This document shows, piece after piece, positions 1-9,045 of a stretch of DNA of 64,000 nt. Source of the DNA: Acidimicrobiia bacterium (GTDB lineage: Bacteria; Actinomycetota; Acidimicrobiia; Spongiisociales; UBA5794); assembly GCA_026985095.1 (NCBI GenBank), contig JALSQW010000066.1, positions 44,788 through 108,787 of the forward strand. Reading direction: 5' to 3'. A program made the translations under genes and the position numbers. A model generated the notes under the pieces. The model did not search any database. It was not told where the DNA came from and saw nothing but the letters and a program-made list of their open reading frames with translations. Every line of letters starts with the position of its first letter. Position 1 is the stretch's first letter.

Positions 1-1863
1 GTCGCCGTAGAAGAACGCGCGGATCGATCCTGCCGTGTCCCGCAGCCACCACACCCCGGTGGCGGGATCGACGAGGCCGACGGTGACCGCGTCGGGGTCG
101 GCGGCCGCCGGTGGTCCGTACACGGGTCGGGGACGCCCGAACTCGACGGCTCCCAGATCCGGAGACCCGACCACGCCGAAGGGGCCATCCAGGTTGGGAA
201 GCGGGATCCCGGCATCGATCGCCGCCGACCCGGGAGCGAGCCGGAGGTCGGCAGCGCCGGGGATGGCGGCGACGTTCCAGGCCCCGGGGAGCCCAGCGTC
301 CCGCAGGTCCCCGAAGGAGACCTCGATCCCATGGTCCTCGACCCCAGGAGGGAGGTCGCCGATCCGGTCGTAGCGGACGTCGTCCCACTTGAACCATGGC
401 GCGGTGGCGCCGCCGATCTGACGGCTCGTCCCCCACCCGTCGTAGTCCAGGTCGCGGAATCCCTCGTCGGGGACGGTCGTGAACTCGAAGGCGTAGCGGG
501 TACCGACGAAGAGGTTGTTGCGCAGCACGGCGTTGCGCCACATCGCCCCGTTGTCGCCGTAGCCGTTGCCGTGCATCACCCCGGTGTTGTTGGCGACGAT
601 GAACCCGGTGGTGAAGTTGTGCATCTTGATCGGTGCGCTCTCGAGGTTGAAGAACTCGTTCCGGAAGATGTACGCCGGCCCGCCTCGGATCGGCTGGACG
701 CTGACCCCCATGCGGGCGTTCGTGACCCGGTTCCGCCACACCCGAACGTTGGCCTGGTTGTCGTCGATCTCGATGCCGTCGTCGACGCAGTAGGCAACGT
801 CGTTGCCGAACACGTCGTTGCCGTAGGACGGTCCCGTCGAAGGCTGCACCGAGATGCAGTCGCCGAAGAACTGGACCCGGTTGCGAGCGACGATGTTGCC
901 CCATCCCCGCAGGTCGATCCCCCGTTCGGGCGGGATGCCGGTGCCGGGCCATCGCACGCGGCCGGTGATGACGTTGCCGGCGACGGTCTGGTTCGATTCC
1001 CAGGCGTTGCCGCGTCGATTGGTGATGCCATCGTCGACGTCACGGATGACGTTGTCGGCGATGACGATGTTCTGCGTGTGCTGGGCGTCGATCCCCCAAT
1101 GGCCGCTCTGGATCGTGAAGCCACGGACGATGACGTACCTCGTGACTCGGTCGTACCGGCCGACGGTGACGACGCCTCGGTCGGTGCCCGCCCCGTCGAT
1201 GGTGGCGGTGCCCCGATCGGGCCCGACGAAGGTGATCGGACTCCCTTCGACCCCGGAGGTGGTGATGGTGAAGGGTGCGTAGACGCCGGCCGCGACATGG
1301 AACACGTCGCCTGGGCGAGCCGCGTCGGCGGCGGTCTGGAGACCCCGGAACGGATCGGACGCGGTCCCGCTGCCTCCCCCGTCGCCGGGGACGACGTAGC
1401 GATCGGTCCCGGTTGGATCCGCGACCAACCAGACGCGGGTCGTCGCGGTCGTCCGTCGGGTTTCGCCGCCGCCATCGGGGTCGGTGATCGTCACCCGAAG
1501 GTCGTAGCTCGTCCCTGGCTCGAGGAACATCGCGCTCGCTCCCCACGCGTCGATCCCCAGCGGCCCGTCTTGGACACGGAGGGTGGGAGAGGCCCGCACG
1601 GCCGGGGCCCCCTGCAGCCACGTCGCGGTCCCCGTCTTCCGGTACTCCACCACCATGGTGGAATCCAGATCGCGGTCGCCGCTCACCGTCCACACGACCC
1701 CGAGATGCTCGACGGTGGCGTCGACCCGAAGCGGCCCGGGCACGATGGCGTCGTCGGTCACTGCCGTGGCGGCTGTCCCGACGGGCCCCCATCCGGCGAG
1801 CACGCCCACGAGCCCGAACGCGAGCCACAGCGATGCCACACTGCGTGGCGGTCTGTATACCAT
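1..1863 (-). CDS. Secreted right-handed parallel beta-helix protein (3' end outside window)
   Basis: The frame is open from an ATG at 1863 to the window edge, giving 621 codons without a stop. Residues 1-32 look like a signal peptide (Arg near the N-terminus, then a hydrophobic run ending near an AATA motif). Residues ~45-125 resemble a fibronectin-like beta sandwich. From ~140 on there are irregular repeats typical of PbH1/NosD-like beta helices (phrases such as NIVIADNVI, GNVITGRV, FIVANNTG). Proteins of this type often bind or cleave polysaccharides, but I see no diagnostic catalytic residues, so no enzyme name is given. It lies downstream of and in the same direction as ruvB. The C-terminus is missing. 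Confidence 0.85.
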   Translation of the reverse strand, partial: MVYRPPRSVASLWLAFGLVGVLAGWGPVGTAATAVTDDAIVPGPLRVDATVEHLGVVWTVSGDRDLDSTMVVEYRKTGTATWLQGAPAVRASPTLRVQDGPLGIDAWGASAMFLEPGTSYDLRVTITDPDGGGETRRTTATTRVWLVADPTGTDRYVVPGDGGGSGTASDPFRGLQTAADAARPGDVFHVAAGVYAPFTITTSGVEGSPITFVGPDRGTATIDGAGTDRGVVTVGRYDRVTRYVIVRGFTIQSGHWGIDAQHTQNIVIADNVIRDVDDGITNRRGNAWESNQTVAGNVITGRVRWPGTGIPPERGIDLRGWGNIVARNRVQFFGDCISVQPSTGPSYGNDVFGNDVAYCVDDGIEIDDNQANVRVWRNRVTNARMGVSVQPIRGGPAYIFRNEFFNLESAPIKMHNFTTGFIVANNTGVMHGNGYGDNGAMWRNAVLRNNLFVGTRYAFEFTTVPDEGFRDLDYDGWGTSRQIGGATAPWFKWDDVRYDRIGDLPPGVEDHGIEVSFGDLRDAGLPGAWNVAAIPGAADLRLAPGSAAIDAGIPLPNLDGPFGVVGSPDLGAVEFGRPRPVYGPPAAADPDAVTVGLVDPATGVWWLRDTAGSIRAFFYGD

Positions 1864-1909
1864 CGGTTGCCAGAGTACCGGGAGGCGCCGGGAACGTCGA
1901 TGCCCGGAG

Positions 1910-2941
1910 CTAGGCCAGCAAGGTCCCCTGCCCGGCACCGGCGTCGGGAGGTGCCACACCGAGATGGGCGTACGCCCGTGGCGTCGCCACCCGTCCCCGC
2001 GGCGTCCGATGGAGCAGGCCCTGCTGGAGGAGGAACGGCTCATAGGCGTCCTCCACGGTCTCGGGCTCCTCCCCCACCGCGATCGCCAGCGTCGACAGCC
2101 CGACGGGTCCGCCGCCGAACTTGTCGATCACCGCCGACAGGATCGCCCGGTCGACCTTGTCCAACCCTCCTTCGTCCACCTCGAACACTTCCAAGGCCCG
2201 CATCGCCGTCTCCGCATCGACGACACCATCGGCCCGTACGGCCGCGTAGTCCCGCACCCGCCGGAGCAGCCGGTTGGCGATCCGGGGGGTGCCGCGGCTC
2301 CGCCGTGAGATCAACGCCGCGCCGTCGGCGGTCAGCTCGCATTCGAGGATGCCCGCCGACCGATGGACGATGGCCGCCAGGTCTTCAGACTCGTAATAGT
2401 CCAGCCGGGCCACGTACCCGAACCGGTCCCTCAGCGGAGGCGCAACCCGTCCGACCCTCGTGGTCGCCCCGATCAGCGTGAACCGCGGCAACTCGATCTT
2501 GATCGAACGCGCCGCCGGGCCCTTCCCGACGACGATGTCGAGGGAGAAGTCCTCCATGGCGGGATAGAGCACCTCTTCGACCTGGCGGGGCAGACGGTGG
2601 ATCTCGTCGATGAACAGCACGTCGCCACGGTCCAGGTTCGTGATGACCGCGGCCAGGTCCCCCGGGCGATCCAGGGCCGGACCCGACGTCGCCCGCATCT
2701 GGGCGCCCATCTCTGCCGCCACGATCCCCGCCAGCGACGTCTTCCCGAGTCCCGGAGGCCCAGAGAACAGGACGTGATCGACCGGCTCACCCCGACCCAT
2801 CGCCGCCTCGATGAGGATCGACAACCGTTCCTTGAGGGCCGACTGGCCCACGAACTCGCCCATGCGGCGCGGTCGCAGACCCGCCTCGATCGCTGCCTCC
2901 TGGGGATCCAGCGCCGCCGTCAGGAGCCCCTCCTCCCTCAT
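1910..2941 (-). CDS. ruvB: Holliday junction branch-migration ATPase RuvB
   Basis: This 343-aa AAA+ motor drives branch migration with RuvA. Walker A (GPPGLGKT) is at residues 61-68, Walker B (FIDEIH) near 110-115, a GATTR sensor/arginine-finger region follows, and the C-terminal winged helix carries [10 protein letters not shown] and the [11 protein letters not shown] signature. The length is normal for the family. The ATG at 2941 overlaps the ruvA stop as ATGA, which fixes the start and implies translational coupling. It is the last gene of ruvC-ruvA-ruvB. No LexA-type box was seen upstream of ruvC. Confidence 0.97.
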   Translation of the reverse strand: MREEGLLTAALDPQEAAIEAGLRPRRMGEFVGQSALKERLSILIEAAMGRGEPVDHVLFSGPPGLGKTSLAGIVAAEMGAQMRATSGPALDRPGDLAAVITNLDRGDVLFIDEIHRLPRQVEEVLYPAMEDFSLDIVVGKGPAARSIKIELPRFTLIGATTRVGRVAPPLRDRFGYVARLDYYESEDLAAIVHRSAGILECELTADGAALISRRSRGTPRIANRLLRRVRDYAAVRADGVVDAETAMRALEVFEVDEGGLDKVDRAILSAVIDKFGGGPVGLSTLAIAVGEEPETVEDAYEPFLLQQGLLHRTPRGRVATPRAYAHLGVAPPDAGAGQGTLLA

Positions 2942-3510
2942 CGCTCTCGCCCCAGGAGCCGAAGCGCCTGCCGCAGGCCCTCCTCGACGCCGGTGCCCGG
3001 AGCGACCGCCGACACCGCCTCCCGGATCTCGTCGGGTCGGTAGCCGAGCGCCTCGAGTCCGGCACGGATCTCGGCGGCGCCGCCCGAGCCGACGACCTCG
3101 GCGTCGGGCAGCTCGAGACGCGGCCGCAACTCCAGGAGGAGCTTCTGGGCGCTGCGCTTGCCGATCCCCGGCACCGCGGTCAACGCGCCCGCGTCCTCGG
3201 CGACGACGGCACGCCGCAGATCGTCGGGCGACAGGGTGGCCAGGATCGCCATCCCGACCCGCGGGCCGATCCCCGAGACCCCCAACAGCACCCGGAACAG
3301 ATCCCGGGCGTCGGCCGAATCGAACCCGTACAGCGCAAGAACGTCCTCTCGAACGTGCAGGTGGGTGTGCACGACCACCTCCTCGCCGATCGCCGGGAGA
3401 TCCGCCACGACGGCGGGGGGCATCACGATCTCGTATCCGACCCCACCGACGTCGACGGTGGCCGTCTCGGCGGACCGGGCGACGAGCACGCCCCTGAGGC
3501 GCCCGATCAT
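2938..3510 (-). CDS. ruvA: Holliday junction DNA-binding protein RuvA
   Basis: This 190-aa protein forms the tetramer that binds the four-way junction and loads RuvB. The N-terminal OB fold begins MIGRLRGV, the expected start. Helix-hairpin-helix motifs ([13 protein letters not shown] and [13 protein letters not shown]) fall near residues 70-130, and a C-terminal RuvB-binding helical domain ([12 protein letters not shown]) ends the protein. The start ATG at 3510 overlaps the ruvC stop (ATGA), and its own stop overlaps the ruvB start. An upstream in-frame start would add 15 residues not seen in the family, so it was rejected. Confidence 0.96.
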   Translation of the reverse strand: MIGRLRGVLVARSAETATVDVGGVGYEIVMPPAVVADLPAIGEEVVVHTHLHVREDVLALYGFDSADARDLFRVLLGVSGIGPRVGMAILATLSPDDLRRAVVAEDAGALTAVPGIGKRSAQKLLLELRPRLELPDAEVVGSGGAAEIRAGLEALGYRPDEIREAVSAVAPGTGVEEGLRQALRLLGRER

Positions 3511-4013
3511 CGCAGCACGCCTCGTCGGATGGCCGGAAGATGCTGCAGGTGGCACAGGGCGATGGCCAGGGCGTCGGAGGCGTCCGCCGGCCTGGGCGCC
3601 GCGCCGAGGCCCAGCCGCATCTCGAGGACCCGTTGGACCTGCGCCTTGGGCGCGTCACCTGAGCCGACGAGCGCCTTCTTGACCCCCGATGGCGTGTACT
3701 CGGCCACCGGGATCCCGGCTTCAGCGAGGACCAGGAGCGCCACCCCCGAGGCTCGAAGCACCCCGGTGGCGGTCTGGAGGTTCCGGTTGACGAAGACCCG
3801 CTCGATGGCCGCCGCGTCCGGCCGGTGGTCGGCGACGATCGCGGTCAGGTCCCGGTACAGCTCGAGAAGCCGGCGTTCGACGGGCATCCCGGCGGCCGTC
3901 CGCACCACGCCGGCTGCGACGGCCCGCTCACCCGAGGAGGCGCCCGCGACCAGCGCGTACCCGGTCGTCGTGAGGCCCGGATCGATACCCAATACGAACA
4001 TGTGTTTGGTCAT
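3507..4013 (-). CDS. ruvC: Crossover junction endodeoxyribonuclease RuvC
   Basis: This 168-aa Holliday junction resolvase has an RNase H fold. The first acidic residue is in GIDPGLT near residue 11, the second in the AIERVF strand, and the last pair in [12 protein letters not shown], as expected for the catalytic site. The basic-loop region [11 protein letters not shown] is present. I chose the ATG at 4013 (MTKHMFVLG); a second ATG four codons later is also possible. It is the first gene of the ruvCAB unit, about 60 bp after yebC in the same direction. Confidence 0.95.
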   Translation of the reverse strand: MTKHMFVLGIDPGLTTTGYALVAGASSGERAVAAGVVRTAAGMPVERRLLELYRDLTAIVADHRPDAAAIERVFVNRNLQTATGVLRASGVALLVLAEAGIPVAEYTPSGVKKALVGSGDAPKAQVQRVLEMRLGLGAAPRPADASDALAIALCHLQHLPAIRRGVLR

Positions 4014-4071
4014 CCTAGGGCCGTCCCGCAACGCCGCAAAGCATCGCCCGCGGCCGCGACGAGGAGCGAAC

Positions 4072-4809
4072 TCAGCCGACCTGGGCGAGGATCTCGTCGG
4101 GGATATCGAAGTTCGCGTAGACCGACTGGACGTCGTCGAGGTCCTCCAGGGCGTCGACCAGGCGCAGCACCTGCTGGGCCTTGGAGGCATCGAGCTCGAC
4201 CGTGGTCACCGGCATCTGGGTGATGTCTGCCGACTCGATCTCGACGCCGGCTCCCTCGAGGGCCGCCCTGACCGCCTGCAGATCCGCCGGGTCGGTGGTG
4301 ATCTCCCACAGTCCGTCCGATCCGTCGACATCCTCGGCGCCGCCTTCGAGGGCCGCCTCCATCACGGCGTCCTCGTCGCCTCTGGCCAGGATCGAGCCCT
4401 TGGTCTCGAACAGGTACGACACCGAACCGGGCTCACCCAGGCTCCCCCCGCCGCGGGTGAACGTCGACCGCACGTCGGAGGCCGCCCGGTTCCGGTTGTC
4501 GGTCAGCACCTGGACGTACACCGCAACCCCGCCGGGGGCGTATCCCTCGTACCAGATCTCGTCATAGGTGACCCCCTCGACCTCCCCGGTGCCACGGGCG
4601 ATCGCCCGATCGATGTTGTCCTTCGGCACCGAGGCGTCGCGAGCCTTCTGGATCGCCTGGTTCAGGGTCGGGTTGGCGGCGGGATCCCCGCCCCCCGAAC
4701 GCGCAGCCACCTCGATGGCTCGGATCAGTTTGGCGAACAGCTTGCCGCGTTTGGCGTCCTGTCGACCCTTCCGATGCTTGATGTTGGCCCACTTCGAATG
4801 TCCGGCCAC
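4072..4809 (-). CDS. yebC: YebC/TACO1-family probable transcription or translation regulator
   Basis: The 245-aa protein begins with the family hallmark MAGHSKWANIKHRK and contains the conserved NPTLNQAIQKARDASVPKDNIDRAI segment (residues ~44-72) and the YEGYAPGG motif. Start is GTG at 4809, preceded by GGGGAG seven bases upstream. In actinobacteria yebC commonly sits between pdxT and ruvC, exactly as here. Some family members regulate transcription and others relieve translation pausing at proline runs; the sequence does not decide which applies. Confidence 0.95.
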   Translation of the reverse strand: MAGHSKWANIKHRKGRQDAKRGKLFAKLIRAIEVAARSGGGDPAANPTLNQAIQKARDASVPKDNIDRAIARGTGEVEGVTYDEIWYEGYAPGGVAVYVQVLTDNRNRAASDVRSTFTRGGGSLGEPGSVSYLFETKGSILARGDEDAVMEAALEGGAEDVDGSDGLWEITTDPADLQAVRAALEGAGVEIESADITQMPVTTVELDASKAQQVLRLVDALEDLDDVQSVYANFDIPDEILAQVG

Positions 4810-4812
4810 CGC

Positions 4813-5397
4813 TCAGCTCCCCTCTCCGAGATCCAGCGCCAGGCGATGGATCCGATCGTCGTCGGTCAGTTCGGGATGGAACGCGGCGGCGAGGATCCTG
4901 CCCTGCCGGACGAGGACCGGATGCTCCCGTCCCTCCGCGTCGCGGATGGACGCCAGCACCTCGACGTCGGCTCCCGTCTTGTCGATCCAGGGAGCTCGGA
5001 TGAACACGGCGTGATAGGGACGGTCCAACCCGTGGACCTCGAGATCGGCCTCGAACGAGTCGACCTGACGACCGAAGGCGTTGCGCGCCACGACCACATC
5101 GAGGACCCCGAGTTGAGGCTGATCCGAGCCGACCGCGCCCGCCGCGAGGAAGATCAACCCGGCGCAGGTCCCGAGGGTCGGCATCCCGGCCCCGATCCGT
5201 TCCCGGAGCGGGGCCATCATCCCCCAGGCCGTCGCCAACCGACCGATCGTGGTGGACTCCCCGCCGGGGATGATCAAGGCGTCGACCGACGCCAGCTCGG
5301 CAGGGGTTCGCACCTCGGCGGCTTCGGCTCCCAGACGGCGAACCATCGCCATGTGCTCTCGGAAATCACCCTGGAGGGCGAGCACGCCGACGATCAC
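4813..5397 (-). CDS. pdxT: Pyridoxal 5'-phosphate synthase glutaminase subunit PdxT
   Basis: This 194-aa class I glutamine amidotransferase supplies ammonia to PdxS for de novo PLP synthesis. It has PGGEST (residues ~45-49), the nucleophile Cys78 in GTCAG, and the catalytic His174/Glu176 pair in FHPEL. It begins with GTG at 5397 directly after the pdxS stop (no gap), so the two subunits should be co-translated. Length and motifs are complete. Confidence 0.96.
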   Translation of the reverse strand: MIVGVLALQGDFREHMAMVRRLGAEAAEVRTPAELASVDALIIPGGESTTIGRLATAWGMMAPLRERIGAGMPTLGTCAGLIFLAAGAVGSDQPQLGVLDVVVARNAFGRQVDSFEADLEVHGLDRPYHAVFIRAPWIDKTGADVEVLASIRDAEGREHPVLVRQGRILAAAFHPELTDDDRIHRLALDLGEGS

Positions 5398-6288
5398 TCA
5401 GAGACCCCGATCCTGCATCCGGTCGGTCGGGCCGAGGGTGTCGATGTCGATGCCGACCATCGCCTCCCCGAGGTTCCTCGAGACCTTGGCCAAGGTCTCC
5501 GGGTCCTCGTAGAAGGTCGTGGCCTCGACGATGGCTCGGGCGCGCTCGGCAGGATCTCCGGACTTGAAGATGCCCGAACCGACGAAGATCCCGTCGCATC
5601 CGAGCTGCATCATCAACGCCGCGTCCGCCGGCGTGGCGATGCCCCCGGCGGCGAAGTTGACCACCGGCAGCCGTCCCGTCTCGGCGACTTCCTGCACCAG
5701 GCCGAGGGGCGCCCTGAGCTCCTTGGCGGCGGCCATCATCTCGTTGCGGTCGACCGTCGTCAACCAGCGGATCTGGGCGTTCATCTTGCGCATGTGGCGC
5801 ACGGCTTCGACCACGTTCCCGGTGCCCGGTTCCCCCTTGGTCCGGATCATCGCCGCTCCCTCCCCGATGCGACGAAGCGCCTCACCGAGATCCTTGGCGC
5901 CGCACACGAACGGAACCGTGAACGCTCGCTTGTCGATGTGGTTCTCGTCGACGGGGGTCAACACCTCGCTCTCGTCGACGTAGTCGACACCGAGGGACTG
6001 GAGGATCTGGGCTTCGACGAAGTGGCCGATCCGGGACTTGGCCATCACCGGGATCGACACCGCCGAGATGATCTCTTGGACCTTCGCCGGATCCGCCATG
6101 CGGGCCACACCGCCATGGGCGCGAATGTCGGCCGGGACACGCTCGAGAGCCATCACCGCCACGGCGCCGGCCTCCTCGGCGATCTTGGCCTGCTCGGCGT
6201 TGACGACGTCCATGATGACGCCGCCCTTCAACATCTCTGCGAGACCGCGCTTGACGCGATCCGTGCCGTGTTCGACGCTCGGTTCCAC
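5398..6288 (-). CDS. pdxS: Pyridoxal 5'-phosphate synthase lyase subunit PdxS
   Basis: This (beta/alpha)8 enzyme makes PLP from ribose 5-phosphate, glyceraldehyde 3-phosphate and ammonia delivered by PdxT. Family blocks are strong: [25 protein letters not shown] with the first imine-forming Lys, and [10 protein letters not shown] with the second. I chose GTG at 6288 (296 aa), which has GAGGAG eight bases upstream. GTG at 6294 is too close to that site, and the longer open frame to 6375 adds non-family residues. The gap 6289-6384 holds no gene. Confidence 0.95.
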   Translation of the reverse strand: MEPSVEHGTDRVKRGLAEMLKGGVIMDVVNAEQAKIAEEAGAVAVMALERVPADIRAHGGVARMADPAKVQEIISAVSIPVMAKSRIGHFVEAQILQSLGVDYVDESEVLTPVDENHIDKRAFTVPFVCGAKDLGEALRRIGEGAAMIRTKGEPGTGNVVEAVRHMRKMNAQIRWLTTVDRNEMMAAAKELRAPLGLVQEVAETGRLPVVNFAAGGIATPADAALMMQLGCDGIFVGSGIFKSGDPAERARAIVEATTFYEDPETLAKVSRNLGEAMVGIDIDTLGPTDRMQDRGL

Positions 6289-6384
6289 GTTCACATCTCC
6301 TCGAGGGGACACCGGAAGTGTACCGACCCCCCGATCTCGCTCAACAGGGCTGCCATGCCGACGCGACGCGGTCACCGAGCGCGG

Positions 6385-7428
6385 TCACGAGGCGCGGTCG
6401 ATCGCCTCTGCGTACGCGTCGAGATAGCGGCCCGCCACGACCGGACCGTCGAACTGCGCGGCCCGCCGCCGAGCGGCCGCGCCGAACCGTTCCACCGCAT
6501 CGGGATTGCGGAGGAGCCGAAGGAGGCGATCGGCGAGGGCCACCGGATCACCGGGCTGAGCGAAGATGCCCGCCTCGTCGAGCACATGGGTGAAGGCGGG
6601 GATGCGGGACGCCACGACCGCGCAGGACGCCGCCATCCCCTCCAGCACCACCAACCCGAAGCTCTCCCCTCCCCGATTCGGGGCGCAGAAGATCCCCGCC
6701 GCTCCCAACTCGGCGCGCTTGCGTTCCTCCGACACCGGCCCGAGGAACGTCACCCCGTCGGGTGCCCGCTCCCGCCGTGCCCCGACGACGGTGAGCCGGG
6801 CCTCCGGCTCGGCCTCGATCACGTAGGACCACGCTTTCAGGAGAACCGACAGTCCCTTGCGCGGATCGTCCCGACCCAGGAACACCACGTGACGAGGGTC
6901 TCCACGACGATCGGGATAGTCCGACACGTCGATGCCGTTGGGTACGATCCGGCAGTCGGGAGCGACCTTGGCGATGGCGGACGCCGCGACCGGGCTGACG
7001 GCCGTCACGACATCCGCCGGGCGCAAGATGGCGCGAGCCACCGCCGACATCGATCGGTAGGCGCGTCGCGCCCACCGCGGCGGATCGGCGTGGAAGGTCG
7101 CGACCTTGGCCGGGCCTTCCACCTGCAGGGCGGCCGGACCGACGACCGGCATCATCGGTTCGTGGACGTGGACGACGTCCATCGACCCGAGATGGTCCTG
7201 GAGCCGGCCGAGCATCCGGATATCCACCCCGATCGGCGTGGCCGCTCGGTTGGCGGGAACCGTGGTCGTCCGGCCGAGGAGGACGGCACCGTCGGGCCCC
7301 TCGTCGCCGGGACCCACCAGCGTGGCGCTGTGGCCTGCCGCGGCAAGCCACCTCGTGAGACGGATGGCCTGATCCTGGACCCCACCGAAGCGACCGAGGT
7401 CGTACGGGCAGACGATCCCCACCTTCAT
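6385..7428 (-). CDS. pimA: Phosphatidyl-myo-inositol mannosyltransferase-like GT4 glycosyltransferase (PimA-like)
   Basis: The 347-aa GT-B glycosyltransferase has the donor-loop GRFGGVQ at the N-terminus and the EX7E-like region in GGESFGLVVLEGMAA. PimA transfers mannose from GDP-mannose to phosphatidylinositol on the inner membrane face. Assignment rests on the fold motifs and on its place directly after the patA-like and PIP-synthase genes, an order shared with Rv2612c-Rv2610c. The ATG at 7428 overlaps the previous stop (ATGA). A related mannosyltransferase cannot be fully excluded. Confidence 0.88.
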   Translation of the reverse strand: MKVGIVCPYDLGRFGGVQDQAIRLTRWLAAAGHSATLVGPGDEGPDGAVLLGRTTTVPANRAATPIGVDIRMLGRLQDHLGSMDVVHVHEPMMPVVGPAALQVEGPAKVATFHADPPRWARRAYRSMSAVARAILRPADVVTAVSPVAASAIAKVAPDCRIVPNGIDVSDYPDRRGDPRHVVFLGRDDPRKGLSVLLKAWSYVIEAEPEARLTVVGARRERAPDGVTFLGPVSEERKRAELGAAGIFCAPNRGGESFGLVVLEGMAASCAVVASRIPAFTHVLDEAGIFAQPGDPVALADRLLRLLRNPDAVERFGAAARRRAAQFDGPVVAGRYLDAYAEAIDRAS

Positions 7429-8345
7429 GGCTCGGAGCGCTCCGAGCCCGGGCCGCTCCACCCAGGATCCGACGGCCAGTTCGGTTGCACGACGTGCCAC
7501 TGGGTGGGGTGCGTGGAGATGAGCTCCTCCAGTTCGTGCGCCAGGCGTTGCGTCCCTTCGGCGATCCGGGCGGCCCGATCCCCCTCGATCGGCATCTCGA
7601 AGGTGTCCCTGACCACGATGTCGGCACCGGGACCGTCGGCGAAGAACGGGCCCACCGTCAGCAGCGTGGCCCCGGTCCGGTCCGCCAACGCCACCGGGCC
7701 GGCGGGCAGCACCGTGCGCTCACCGAAGAACTCCACCTCCACCCCGTTGCCGGTCACCGACCGGTCCGCCAGGAGCGCCACCGCCCCACCGGAACGGAGA
7801 TGCCCGATGAGGCGGCTCGTCGTCTTGCGGCCGTCGCCGGCGAAGACGATCTCGATCCCCAGGCTCCGGCGTACCTGCACGAACCAGTCGGTGATGCGCC
7901 GGTTGGGAAGGCGCTCGGCCACCGCCATCAACGGAAGGTCCAGCTCGTGGGCGATGACCCCCGGCGCATCGAAGTTCCCGACGTGGGGAAGGGCGAACAC
8001 CACCCCCTTGCCTCGATCTCGGGCGGCATAGACCGGGCCCAGATCGTCGACCCGGGTCCGTTCGAGCACCGCGTCCCATCGACGAGGCCGGTACCAGAAC
8101 AGCTCGGCGTAGTACCGACCGTAGCTGGCGAACACCTCCCGTGCCGCGGCCTCGATCACGTCGTCGGGCGTCTCGGGCCCCAGCACGCGGCGCATGTTCC
8201 GCCTGGCGATCTCGGCCCGTCGACCGCCCACCGGGTAGGCCGCCATGCCCAGGGCCCGTCCGACCGACCGCATCGCCGGCTCCGGGAGCAGTCCGAAGGT
8301 GCCGGACAGCCCGCGGTACAGCAGGTACCCGGGGAGATCGCTCAC
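7425..8345 (-). CDS. patA: Phosphatidylinositol mannoside acyltransferase-like protein (LpxL/HtrB family)
   Basis: The 306-aa protein has the HX4D acyltransferase motif in PHVGNFD, a central DRSVTGNG block and an amphipathic N-terminal segment, as in membrane-associated lysophospholipid-type acyltransferases. In mycobacteria the gene at this position acylates the mannose of PIM1/PIM2. The GTG start at 8345 overlaps the stop of the CDP-alcohol transferase (GTGA), and its stop overlaps pimA, so the three form one translation-coupled unit. Confidence 0.88.
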   Translation of the reverse strand: MSDLPGYLLYRGLSGTFGLLPEPAMRSVGRALGMAAYPVGGRRAEIARRNMRRVLGPETPDDVIEAAAREVFASYGRYYAELFWYRPRRWDAVLERTRVDDLGPVYAARDRGKGVVFALPHVGNFDAPGVIAHELDLPLMAVAERLPNRRITDWFVQVRRSLGIEIVFAGDGRKTTSRLIGHLRSGGAVALLADRSVTGNGVEVEFFGERTVLPAGPVALADRTGATLLTVGPFFADGPGADIVVRDTFEMPIEGDRAARIAEGTQRLAHELEELISTHPTQWHVVQPNWPSDPGWSGPGSERSEP

Positions 8346-8929
8346 CCTGGCAGCTGCTGCCAGGTCCTACGGATCCGCTGCGCGACCGTCAACCCGACGA
8401 GCACCACGAAGACGACGAGCACGGGGGTGAGCACCTGGGGGAAGACGCCCGCCACGAGGATCCCCGACAGCGCGAGGATCATCCGCTCCGCTCGTCCCAT
8501 CCATCCGCCCTTGCCCTCGGCACCCCACGACTCGGCCTTGGCTCGCACGTACGGCACCAGCAACGACGCGGCCAAGGCGAGGGTGCACAACAGCAACGAC
8601 ACGGCATCGTCTCGCAGCCACACGGCCAGACCGACCCAGATGGCGATCTCGCCGAACCGGTCCGACATCGTGTCGATGAACGCCCCCCGCACCGTGGCGG
8701 TCCCGCGGGCTCGGGCCAGCGGCCCGTCGAGGGCGTCGAGGAAGACCCCGACACCCGCCACCACCGCACCGACGGTCAGGTACGACAGGGCGATCATCGC
8801 GGCCCCGGCGAACGTCACGGCGAGACCGATCAACGTCACCGCGGTCGGCGTCAAGCCCACCCTCCCGAGCCCGCGCGCCAGCGGGTCGAGGATCGGGGCC
8901 ACCTTCTTCCTGGCTTTGAGATCGAGCAC
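8342..8929 (-). CDS. pgsA: CDP-alcohol phosphatidyltransferase, probable phosphatidylinositol phosphate synthase
   Basis: This 195-aa integral membrane enzyme carries the full CDP-alcohol signature DGxxARx8GxxxDxxxD (starting at LDGPLARAR). The family condenses CDP-diacylglycerol with inositol 1-phosphate (PIP synthase) or glycerol phosphate; the flanking patA and pimA genes favour PIP synthase. GTG at 8929 is chosen because GAGGAAGGA lies 4-8 bases upstream. It is the first gene of the PIM operon; 8930-9045 is the divergent promoter region shared with gltA. Confidence 0.9.
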   Translation of the reverse strand: MLDLKARKKVAPILDPLARGLGRVGLTPTAVTLIGLAVTFAGAAMIALSYLTVGAVVAGVGVFLDALDGPLARARGTATVRGAFIDTMSDRFGEIAIWVGLAVWLRDDAVSLLLCTLALAASLLVPYVRAKAESWGAEGKGGWMGRAERMILALSGILVAGVFPQVLTPVLVVFVVLVGLTVAQRIRRTWQQLPG

Positions 8930-8983
8930 GTCGTCCTTCCTCGGGCCGAGGTTACACGGGATCTGGGCCCCGATCGTGGTCAC

Positions 8984-8989
8984 TACAAT
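8984..8989 (+). promoter_or_regulatory. gltA: Candidate -10 element for gltA (TACAAT)
   Basis: TACAAT lies 57 bp before the gltA ATG in the divergent intergenic region. The -35 position (around 8961-8966, ATCTGG) is weak. The call is by similarity to the actinobacterial TANNNT pattern only. Confidence 0.35.
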
Positions 8990-9045
8990 CAGGCGGTACG
9001 GGCCAGACCCGTCACCCACCTCGATCCGAAGGAGGCCGATCCGCG

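Noticed and set aside
3355..8031. A 1,558-codon open frame on the plus strand, and another of 716 codons at 331-2481
   Set aside because: Both are antisense to well-supported genes (ruvA to patA; ruvB and the beta-helix protein). Long antisense frames are expected at this GC content, and their translations have no family motifs.
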